A stretch of 64,000 nt of DNA from Ignavibacteria bacterium (GTDB taxonomy: Bacteria > Bacteroidota > Ignavibacteria > Tepidaquicellales > Tepidaquicellaceae), in NCBI GenBank assembly GCA_016719565.1, contig JADJYU010000018.1:1-64000 (forward strand), written 5' to 3'. Below are positions 55,982 through 64,000 of the stretch, one piece after another. Made by a program: the position numbers and the translations under genes. The stretch's first letter is position 1. Every line of letters starts with the position of its first letter. The notes under the pieces are model-generated. The model searched no databases. It was not told where the DNA came from and was given only the letters and a program-made list of their open reading frames with translations.

Positions 55982-58772
55982 ATGTTAAAGATATCTATAA
56001 TATTATCATATTTTATAATTATTTTATTGAGCGGAGTAATTTACGCTAAAGAAATAAATTTATATAATTCCTCGTCAGACTCCGCTGATTTTCAAAATAC
56101 AAATTCCGATACAATCAGACTTTCATACAGAAGTAATTCAAATGTAGATACAAATTCTTTCAATATTATGCCGAGGAGTACGCGTTATAAAAAAGTCGGA
56201 CTTGTATTAAGCGGCGGCGGAGCGAGAGGTTTTGCGCAGCTAGGTGTATTAAAAGCGCTGGAAGAAAGTGATATTGATATTGATCTGATAGTAGGGACAA
56301 GTATCGGTACAGTTATCGGTGGTTTTTATTCTTCCGGATATACGGTAAAAGAAATTGAAGAAATAATAAATGATTTTGACTGGGAAAGAGCGCTTAGTCT
56401 GACAAATAAATACCAGAGGACTTCACTCTTTCTTGAGCAGAAAAAAATTCAGGACAGAAGTCTTCTTACAATTCCTCTGGACGGAATAAAACCGGAAATA
56501 CTGCCTACTTCATTTTCAAACGGACAATATCTTAGTGAAAAGATTAATACACTTATCTTAAATTCCAGGTATAATACAAAACAGAATTTCAGTGATCTGA
56601 AATATCCATTTATTTCAGTCGCAACTGATCTGAATACAGGAGATAAAGTTTTATTAAAAAAAGGAAATTTGTCTGAATCGATCAAAGCTTCGCTTACTTT
56701 CCCTTTACTTTACACACCTATTAATATAGACGGGAGAAAACTTGTAGACGGAGGATTGTCAGCAAATATTCCTACGTTAACTGCAAAAGATGAAGGCGCG
56801 GATTTTACTGTTATTGTTAATTCTACCAGCCCTTTAAGAACAGACAAAGATCTCGATGATCCCATTAATACCGCTGATCAGATCTTATCAATAACTATGA
56901 TGCAGCTCAGTAACCTTCAGCTCAAGGACGCAAATATAATTATCACTCCTGATATAAAAGATTTTTCATCATATTCATACAACAGCTTTAGCTATCTGAT
57001 TGATAAAGGTTATGAATCTGCAATGCAGAATATGTCAGGTATAATAAGCGGAATTGATTCAATGGAATTATCCGCTTCGAAATATCAGAATAATTTTGTT
57101 ATAAATCCTGCGGTAAATATTTCAATACCTTTCGAATTAAAAGATATCGCCGATTCGGTTATACAAACAAGCGATTCTCAGTTTGTAAAATACACTTCTA
57201 TTGAAAAGAATCTTAAAGATGTTTTCAGGACAGGATATTTTAAGGATGCATATGCTGTAATTTCAAGAGAAGGTAACAGCATATCCGTAAACTATAATTT
57301 TATTCCATATGATACATTGAAATTGATAACTGTAAAAAATTCAATCCCGGACGCTGATGATAAAGTAAGATCATTTTTAAGAGAATACAAAGGATCGGTC
57401 TTTAATGTAAAGAAGGCGGATATGCTGAGGAATGAACTTCTCGGTATTCTCAGGAAGAACGGTTACTCAGTAAAAGGAATTGTAAAATATTATTTTGATC
57501 ATTCCGGTAATAATCTTGAAATAGAATTTGATGACGGGAAGATTGATATGTATAAGCTTAAAGGTAACATTATAACAAATGATAATGTGATCCTGAGAGA
57601 ATTGAAAACTGATATAAGCAAACCTATAAGTGTTAATAAAGTTAATGAAAGCATTAAGAATGTAATGAGCACAAATCTTTTTCAGCAGGTAAAGTTTTGA
57701 CTATAAATTTCAAAATAACAGTACACGTCCGGGACTGCTTATAAGAGTAATTGAAAAGAATTCACAGGCGCTCAGATTTTCAATCAGGTCAGATAATGAA
57801 AAAAACCTTCAGCTGCTGTTTGATCTTAGAGATGAAAATATTTTCGGTACTGCAATTGAAACCGGGTTCCTTGCAGCGGGAGGACTTAGAAACAGGATCT
57901 ACGAACTTGAGATCAAATCCAATCAGTTCTTTTCTTTGCCGCTGACTTTTAATCTGAATGGATATTATAAATTCAATGATGTAAATACTTATATTCAGCT
58001 TATTGATACTATAAAAAATGAATATTCAGTATTAAAGACAGGTGAATACAGAAATTTAAGAATAGGATCAGAATTTTTATTCGGTACACAGCTTGAAAGA
58101 TACGGCACATTTTATATTCAGGGAATAGCTGAAAATGTCGAGTTACTTAATAAATCAAATAATGAAGACAAAGCTTCAGAAGCAAATGTGCTAAAGCTTT
58201 TATTCGGCGGGATCATTGATACAGAAGACAGGATCCCGTTTCCGGAGAAAGGAGTGCTTATTAATTTTTTTTATGAGACAGCAAAAAATCTGAATGACGG
58301 TAATAAAAGTTATACTAAACTTTATTTAAAATATGATCAGTATATTCCAATTTCATTGTCCAGTATTATTAAGCCCAGTTTTCAATTTGGATTCGGAGAC
58401 AAGACTACTCCCCTTACTGAACAGTTTTCACTTGGAGGGGAAAAAAGTTTTTTTGGTATGTCAGAGGACGAACTTATCGGAAGGCAGGTATTAATTACAT
58501 CAGCGGAATTCCGGTATCAGTTTCCCTATAAATTATTTTTCGACACTTATCTCAGCGTCAGGTATGATCTCGGTAATGCCTGGGAAAATGCAGTTGATAT
58601 AAGGTTTAAAGATCTGAAACACGGCATAGGTGTCTCTGCAGCTTTTGACACTCCGCTCGGAGAGGCGAGTTTTTCGGTCGGAAGAAGTTTTCAGATTAAA
58701 AAAGGTTTTCAAAAAGATTCATTTATATTCGGTCCGTATAACTTTTATTATTCTGTCGGCTTTGATATTTAA
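55982..58772 (+). pseudogene. Patatin-like phospholipase/Omp85 outer-membrane protein, one frameshift
   Basis: The first frame (55982-57700, 572 codons) has a signal peptide, then a patatin domain: oxyanion motif SGGGARGFAQLGVL (about 77-90), nucleophile GTSIGT (Ser about 107) and the dyad LVDGGLSANIP (Asp about 256). POTRA-like segments follow (about 400-570). It stops right after LFQQVKF. The second frame continues without a gap as FDYKFQNNSTRPGLLIRVIE... to 58772, an Omp85 barrel with the motif LGGEKSFFGMSE in place of LRGY. Removing one T of the TTTT at 57695-57698 joins the two into about 929 residues, the usual size for PlpD/RssA-type patatin-barrel proteins. The stop context is UUU UGA C, similar to the release-factor-2 +1 frameshift site, so translation across it is possible. 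An indel or sequence error is simpler. Confidence 0.8.
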
Positions 58773-58852
58773 TACATTTTTATAAGTAACTATGTCTGTT
58801 CTATTTGCGTATTTTCTTTCATTCTCTTTCACTTTTTTAAATTTTTATTACT

Positions 58853-61375
58853 TTGAAATTCATAAGCAGGTTCAGTGACGGTACTTTAAGATTCCTATTT
58901 ACCTTCATTGCAATTTATTGTCTTGCGTATTCTACCATTGTTTTTGTAAACACAATGTTTACAGACAGAATGACTACTGATGACTGTTTATGGGTGAATG
59001 AAAATGAAACTCCCGAACTGAAAGAAGGACTTCGTATAGTTCAGGTAATGGAAGGCGGAGTCACTGATGAAGCAGGAATCCGGGACGGTGATGTGCTGAC
59101 AGAACTTGACGGATTAAAATTCAAAAACAGTAAGGAAGCGCAGGATATACTTAACAGTTACGACTCTAATCAGATAGTAGAATATACGATCGACCGCAAC
59201 GGGGAAATTTTCAAAACAAATGTCAGAGTATATAAGGTTTTTAATTTTCTCTTTCTTATATTTTCATTACTCGGACTGGGATTCATTCTCATAGGATTCA
59301 TGGTCGGATATTCCAAACCAAAAGAATTAACCTCACAGCTATTTTTCTTCCTCGGCTGCAGCGCTTCATTAGGATTTAATGTGATCGGCATTAATAATTA
59401 TTCTATTTACAGCAACAGTATTTTTCTGAATTCATTGATCGGGATGTCTCTCTTTTATCCACTTCTTGTGCATTTCTTCCTGACATATCCTATTAAGTAC
59501 GAATTTAAAAGAAGAAAACTTCTTATTAGTTTATTATACATTATTGTTTTACTGATCTCATTAACAAATACCTTTCTTCCAAATCTGAGAAGAGACTTTG
59601 AAGTTTTAGTTTATCTGAATTATTTCATAATCGGCGGATATTTTATCGCAGGCATAACGTTATTTTTTGTTTCTTACTACAGACTTGAAAAAGATAAACA
59701 GAGAAAACCGCTAAAGGTAATATTCTACGGTTTTCTGATCGGACTTGCAGGATTTATTTACACATCTTTAATTCCGGTGTTTGTAAAAAAACCTAATTTT
59801 CTGATTGATACATGGATGTATATCCCGACAATATTGATACTTGCAATACCTCTGTCGTTTGGATTTTCAATAATCAAATACAGAATACTTGATACTGAAT
59901 TTATAATTAAGAAGGGTCTTGTATTCGGCATCATCACTGCATTTATAGTCGGTATATATCTTTTACTTGTATTATTTCTCGATACTCTTTTAAGTCAGTT
60001 TTTACCTGAGAATAAACAGCTGCTGACGATCGCTCTGATCATCATAGTTACATTCAGTTTTGATTTTGTGAATAAGAAAGCAAAGGAGCTTGTGGATAAA
60101 CAGTTTTACAGGGAAAGGTATAATTACAGAAAATCACTTTTACTTTTTTCAGAAGAACTTCCGTATCTTAATAATATCAGACAGATCATCGAAAAGATCG
60201 CTTACTCCGTCAGAGAGACCATGGGCATTGACAATCTGCATGTCTGGTTTCTTGATGATGATTATTACAAGACGCTTGAAACAGAGATCAATGCTGTAAA
60301 CGGCAGTGAAAAAATTTTCAGAAACGATTCCATATATGACGATGCTTTCTCTTCACTTTATAAATTAAATAAAGAACCTAAATTTCTCAGTGAAGTATAT
60401 CTTCATGAGCTAAGTATACCTGAAGAGTACAGAAAAATTATCCTGAAAGAAAATTTTATTTTATCCGTTCCCATTTACATTAAAAACAAACTTATCGGCG
60501 CTATCAATTTCGGAGAAAAGCCCTCCGGTAAAGCGTATTCTGAAGAGGATATAGATCTTTTGAAGACGCTTGCTTCACAGGCGGCAATTGCTTTTGAGAA
60601 TTCCAGACTGCAGGAGGAAAAAATTTCCAAGCAGGTAATCGAAGAAGAGCTTCATATTGCAAGAAAAATTCAGATGGGACTTCTGCCGCAAAAGATAAAC
60701 AGTGTAAACGGAATAGAAATATCCGGCTTTTATAATCCTGCAAAAATAATAGGCGGTGACTTTTATGATGTGATAAAGATCAGCGAGACTAAAATACTTG
60801 TAGTGGTTGCTGATGTTTCGGGAAAAGGAATTCCTGCAGCTTTATATATGTCGAAGGTCCAGGCAATGATACAGTTTGCTGCCACTATATTTGCATCACC
60901 GAAAGAAATGCTCATAGAAGTCAATAAGCAAATTCATCATAAGATCGATAAAAAATCTTTTATAACATCTGTTATTGCAATGTTTGATCTTGAAAAAATG
61001 ACGGTAAATATCTGCCGCGCAGGGCATAATCCTGTGATATACTCTGTAAACGGTAAATTTGAATTGCTTAAAAACAAAGGAATGGGTCTGGGTCTGGAAA
61101 GTGAAATATTATTTAATAAAAATCTCGAAGAGGTAGAGATAAAGATCGCTCCTGATAACATGTTTGTATTCTATTCCGACGGACTTACAGAGGCGATGAA
61201 TTTAAGTAAAGAAGAATTCGGTACGGATAAAATTCTTGACATCATAAAGTTTAACCGTGAAAGCAAATGCAGCATAATCCAGGACAGAATAATTGCTTCA
61301 GTGGATTCCTTCAGAAACGGCGCGGAGCAGAATGATGACATCACTCTTGTAATAACCAAGATCGTTAACAAATAA
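58853..61375 (+). CDS. Membrane SpoIIE/PP2C phosphatase with PDZ and GAF domains
   Basis: A protein of 840 residues with a TTG start at 58853. Residues about 10-35 are a membrane helix, about 40-125 a PDZ domain outside the membrane (VQVMEGGVTDEAGIRDGDVLTELDG), then seven or eight more membrane helices (about 130-400). A GAF domain follows (about 430-595; FILSVPIYIKNKLIGAINFGEKPSGK) and a C-terminal PP2C phosphatase with all metal sites: IIGGDFYDVI, VVADVSGKGIPAAL, FYSDGLTEAMN and QNDDITLVIT. It should report envelope or extracytoplasmic conditions to the cytoplasm by dephosphorylating a STAS protein, possibly the one encoded at 41475. It shares its phosphatase type with the soluble enzyme at 42286. 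Confidence 0.9.
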   Translation: MKFISRFSDGTLRFLFTFIAIYCLAYSTIVFVNTMFTDRMTTDDCLWVNENETPELKEGLRIVQVMEGGVTDEAGIRDGDVLTELDGLKFKNSKEAQDILNSYDSNQIVEYTIDRNGEIFKTNVRVYKVFNFLFLIFSLLGLGFILIGFMVGYSKPKELTSQLFFFLGCSASLGFNVIGINNYSIYSNSIFLNSLIGMSLFYPLLVHFFLTYPIKYEFKRRKLLISLLYIIVLLISLTNTFLPNLRRDFEVLVYLNYFIIGGYFIAGITLFFVSYYRLEKDKQRKPLKVIFYGFLIGLAGFIYTSLIPVFVKKPNFLIDTWMYIPTILILAIPLSFGFSIIKYRILDTEFIIKKGLVFGIITAFIVGIYLLLVLFLDTLLSQFLPENKQLLTIALIIIVTFSFDFVNKKAKELVDKQFYRERYNYRKSLLLFSEELPYLNNIRQIIEKIAYSVRETMGIDNLHVWFLDDDYYKTLETEINAVNGSEKIFRNDSIYDDAFSSLYKLNKEPKFLSEVYLHELSIPEEYRKIILKENFILSVPIYIKNKLIGAINFGEKPSGKAYSEEDIDLLKTLASQAAIAFENSRLQEEKISKQVIEEELHIARKIQMGLLPQKINSVNGIEISGFYNPAKIIGGDFYDVIKISETKILVVVADVSGKGIPAALYMSKVQAMIQFAATIFASPKEMLIEVNKQIHHKIDKKSFITSVIAMFDLEKMTVNICRAGHNPVIYSVNGKFELLKNKGMGLGLESEILFNKNLEEVEIKIAPDNMFVFYSDGLTEAMNLSKEEFGTDKILDIIKFNRESKCSIIQDRIIASVDSFRNGAEQNDDITLVITKIVNK

Positions 61376-61442
61376 TTATTTCTGCAATCTTTACTCTAAA
61401 ACAAATTTTGTATTTCTGTTTAATTCAAACTAATTCTTAATA

Positions 61443-62735
61443 ATGATTCAAAGATATTCAAGAAAAGAAATGGCTGATATCTGGTCTGACGATAACAAGT
61501 TCAGGATATGGCTTGAGATCGAAATACTTGCAACTGAAGCGCAGTCTATGCTGGGGAAAGTTCCGGTAAAATCTCTTATGCATATTAAGAAGCATGCAAA
61601 ATTTAACACATCAAAGATTCTCAAAATTGAAGAGAAAGTTAAGCATGACGTTATTGCTTTCCTGACAAATGTAGCAGAATATACCGGACTGGATTCGAGA
61701 TTTATACATATGGGTATGACAAGCTCTGATGTTATTGATACCGCCTTATCGGTTCAAATGAAACAGGCCGGTGAAATGATTCTCAGCGGATTAATTTCAG
61801 TAAACAAGTCGCTTTCATCTATTGCTAAAAAATATAAGTATCTGACTATGATCGGAAGGACGCACGGAGTTCATGCTGAACCGATCACTCTCGGACTTAA
61901 GTTTGCGCTGTGGTATGATGAAATGAACAGGAACATTGAGAGATGGAAAAGAGCTGTTGAAGTAATTTCGGTAGGTCAGATATCCGGTGCAGTAGGAACT
62001 TATGAGCATATTTCTCCGAAAGTGGAGCAGTTTGTCTGCAAAAAACTCGGGTTGAAAACAACTAAGATCTCAACGCAGATACTTCAGAGAGACAGGCATG
62101 CCGAATATATGTCAACGCTTGCCATCATTGCATCATCTATTGAAAAATTCACAACAGAAATAAGACATCTGCAAAAGACGGAAACTCTTGAGCTGGAGGA
62201 GTATTTTTCTTCAGGACAGAAGGGCTCTTCCGCAATGCCGCACAAGAAAAATCCGATCACCTGCGAACGCTTATCCGGAATGGCTAGGATATTCCGCGGT
62301 AATGCCGTTGCTGCTTTCGAGAATATCCCTTTATGGCATGAACGAGATATCAGTCACTCATCTGTAGAGAGAGTTATTATACCTGACTCAACGATATTAA
62401 TGGATTATATGCTGCATCAGTTTAAAAAAATAATTGATACACTGGTAGTCAATAAGGAAAATATAAACAGGAATCTTGAACTGACTAACGGACTGGTTTT
62501 CTCTCAGACAGTTTTACTCAGACTTATTGATAAAAAAATGAAACGAGAACAGGCTTATAAAATAGTTCAGACTGCAGCGATGAAATGCTGGAAAGAGAAA
62601 AAGAATTTTTTGAATTTACTTAAAGAGGATAAGGAAGTAACAAAATATCTGAACACAAAAGAGCTTGAGGAATTGTTTGATTACCGGAAATCGCACAAAA
62701 GCGTTGATTATATTTTTAAAAGAACCGGATTGTAG
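61443..62735 (+). CDS. purB: Adenylosuccinate lyase
   Basis: A protein of 430 residues, normal length. The fumarase/aspartase superfamily signature GSSAMPHKKNPITCERLSG (about 260-278) and the regions TSSDVIDTALS and GRTHGVHAEPITLG (catalytic His) are intact. The enzyme splits SAICAR and adenylosuccinate, releasing fumarate, in purine synthesis. No other pur gene is nearby. It converges with lexA, three bases apart. Confidence 0.95.
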   Translation: MIQRYSRKEMADIWSDDNKFRIWLEIEILATEAQSMLGKVPVKSLMHIKKHAKFNTSKILKIEEKVKHDVIAFLTNVAEYTGLDSRFIHMGMTSSDVIDTALSVQMKQAGEMILSGLISVNKSLSSIAKKYKYLTMIGRTHGVHAEPITLGLKFALWYDEMNRNIERWKRAVEVISVGQISGAVGTYEHISPKVEQFVCKKLGLKTTKISTQILQRDRHAEYMSTLAIIASSIEKFTTEIRHLQKTETLELEEYFSSGQKGSSAMPHKKNPITCERLSGMARIFRGNAVAAFENIPLWHERDISHSSVERVIIPDSTILMDYMLHQFKKIIDTLVVNKENINRNLELTNGLVFSQTVLLRLIDKKMKREQAYKIVQTAAMKCWKEKKNFLNLLKEDKEVTKYLNTKELEELFDYRKSHKSVDYIFKRTGL

Positions 62736-62738
62736 ATC

Positions 62739-63365
62739 TTAGATCACACTGTATTCCCTTCTCAGCTCAATCACTTTTCCGATTATCTTAAAAGGTTTAT
62801 TTATAATGGATTTATATCGTGAGTTGGATGCTTCAAGATAAGCTTTTATCCTTCTGTTTCTTAAAGTCTTTACTGTCGCTTCATCTTCGAGTAATGCAAT
62901 GACAATCTCACCATCTTCAGCAGTATCCTGCTTTCTTACTATCACAATATCCCCGTCATATATTCCGGAGTCAATCATACTGTCACCTTTCACTTTCAGA
63001 GCAAAATGGATTTTATGACCTTTGCCGTTTTTCTCCATAGTCACATATCCCTGTACGTTATCATCTGCAAATATCGGCTCACCTGCAGCGACGTTTCCGT
63101 ATAACGGAATAATATTTAACCCGGATCTCAGTCTGTCGATATTATTCTCTTCTTCTGATTTAATTAATTTGAATCCGCGGGCTATATCCTTTCTTCTTTC
63201 GAGATATCCCTTGCTCTGAAGAGCTTTGATGTGATCCTGAATTGTGCCGATTGTGACGTTAAACTTCTCCCCTATCTCTTTTAATGTGGGCGGGTATGAA
63301 AATTCATCACCGTGCTTCTCTATGAACTCAAGGATCTTTTTCTGTTTTACAGTTAATTTATGCAT
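62739..63365 (-). CDS. lexA: LexA-type SOS repressor
   Basis: A protein of 208 residues. The winged helix DNA-binding domain (1-68) has KQKKILEFIEKHGDEFSYPP and VTIGTIQDHIKALQSKGYLERR. The S24 peptidase domain has the self-cleavage bond Ala94-Gly95 (NVAAGEPIFA), catalytic Ser129 (KVKGDSMIDSG) and Lys166 (EDEATVKTLR). It represses DNA-damage genes until RecA filaments trigger cleavage. I could not define a LexA box upstream, although autoregulation is usual. The region between its start and the repeat array (63366-63622) holds no gene. Confidence 0.95.
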   Translation of the reverse strand: MHKLTVKQKKILEFIEKHGDEFSYPPTLKEIGEKFNVTIGTIQDHIKALQSKGYLERRKDIARGFKLIKSEEENNIDRLRSGLNIIPLYGNVAAGEPIFADDNVQGYVTMEKNGKGHKIHFALKVKGDSMIDSGIYDGDIVIVRKQDTAEDGEIVIALLEDEATVKTLRNRRIKAYLEASNSRYKSIINKPFKIIGKVIELRREYSVI

Positions 63366-63622
63366 AGATTAATATGGCATAAATAATTAATAGTGTCAAT
63401 ATAATTTTCAGGTAATACCGAAAGTTTATTCATTGCTGTTAAAACTTATACCATCTCTGCATTTTCAATATTGCATTTAAATAAATTAGTCACCCGCCCG
63501 GGATTTTGGAATTTTTCAATATTAATTTCTTTCCGGATCATTGATCTTTAATTTTTAACAACTACTAATTATTTATACAATACCTCAATACGGTTTACAT
63601 GTGCCATTTTGTGGTTTCAGCT

Positions 63623-64000
63623 TAAAAACACACGGCATTAATATACTTGCATGCGTCTTCGGCACACTGCTCTATGTTTTCGGCATAATGTTCTTTGTCT
63701 CCGGCACACTGTTCTTTGTCTCCGGCACACTGTTCTTTGTCTTCGGCAAACTGTCATCTGTCTCCGGCAAACTGTCATCTGTCTCCGGCACACTGTCATA
63801 TGTCTCCGGCACACTGTCATATTTCTCCGGCTCACTGTCATATGTCTCCGGCACACTGTCATATGTCTCCGGCACACTGTCATATTTCTCCGGCGCACTG
63901 CTATATGTCTTCGCCTGGCGGTTAGATGGATTCGACTGGTGGTTAGATGGATTCGACTGGTGGTTAGATAGCTTCGCCCGGTGGTTAGATAGCTTCGCCC
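63623..64000 (-). repeat. 21-bp tandem repeat array 3 (18 units, cut by window end)
   Basis: Read on the minus strand, 17 consecutive units of exactly 21 bp fill 63644-64000, and the terminal unit occupies 63623-63643. Central units follow CCGGAGACATATGACAGTG, with the centre hexamer changing to CAGATG, CAAAGA or AAATAT. The four units nearest the window end belong to another subtype (GGCGAAGCTATCTAACCACC). The terminal unit contains ATGCCGTGTGTTTTTA, identical to the end of array 2. Orientation is opposite to arrays 1 and 2. The array probably continues past 64000. Open frames in it are a consequence of the period and are not proposed as genes. Confidence 0.93.

Noticed and set aside
58847..58854. 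TTACTTTG as a -7 box for the phosphatase gene at 58853
   Set aside because: It overlaps the only plausible start codon (TTG at 58853), and the first base pair of the consensus does not match.
63371..63399. TTGACA-N17-CATATT as a sigma-70 promoter for lexA
   Set aside because: The -10 would end only five bases before the lexA ATG, and this phylum group normally uses TTG/TAnnTTTG. It is kept only as a possibility.
63644..64000. CRISPR array
   Set aside because: Units follow each other without unique spacers, the period is 21 bp, and no cas genes are in the window.

Overview
The window looks like chromosome from a member of the Ignavibacteriota or a close relative in the Bacteroidota/Chlorobiota (FCB) superphylum. 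The evidence is as follows. Many secreted proteins end in type IX secretion (T9SS) type-A sorting domains of the 'NYPNPFNP ... SGVYFY ... K' style. There is a PorV-like protein. Promoters of the TTG-N19/20-TAnnTTTG type precede rpsF and (weaker) a tRNA. Most starts lack a Shine-Dalgarno sequence (ssb is an exception) and several are TTG. DNA is A+T-rich overall with patches of different composition. I cannot place it more finely from sequence alone.

Layout. Positions 1-5.6 kb are a decaying region: a large subtilisin-like T9SS protease gene broken by many frameshifts, a frameshifted PD40/TolB-like lipoprotein gene, and an internally deleted IS3-type element. Positions 5.7-31.8 kb are an envelope/secretome block: T9SS-exported OB-fold, PLD and propeller-like proteins, lipoproteins, a TonB-dependent receptor, PorV, a polytopic membrane protein and a gluzincin-PD40-Omp85 fusion. 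It is interrupted by two arrays of 21-bp tandem repeats (10.55-11.21 kb), an IS110-family element with a plausible bridge RNA (11.8-13.4 kb), and two sites of about 160-bp hairpin repeats (19.6 and 21.4-21.9 kb), each followed by an orphan 3' gene stub. Positions 31.8-46 kb are housekeeping and regulation: rpsF-ssb-rplI without rpsR, which lies at 45.1 kb; tRNA-Leu(GAG); an anmK-SDR-epimerase-aldehyde dehydrogenase cluster; and a STAS/HATPase/SpoIIE partner-switching module. Positions 46-63.4 kb carry alaS, an NDP-sugar nucleotidyltransferase, a DUF885 protein, a BatA/VWA protein, thiamine pyrophosphokinase, a sodium:solute symporter, a patatin-Omp85 gene with one frameshift, a second SpoIIE phosphatase, purB and lexA. 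From 63.62 kb to the end is a third 21-bp repeat array, inverted relative to the first two and sharing their terminal unit.

How parts may work together. The T9SS cargo, PorV and Omp85-type proteins fit one theme, export to and anchoring at the outer surface. The two RsbU-like phosphatases could act on the STAS/HATPase pair, but no sigma factor is encoded nearby. The features I consider least explained are the dispersed 21-bp arrays with a conserved end unit, and the hairpin arrays that sit between an intact A+T-rich T9SS gene and the 3' stub of another gene.
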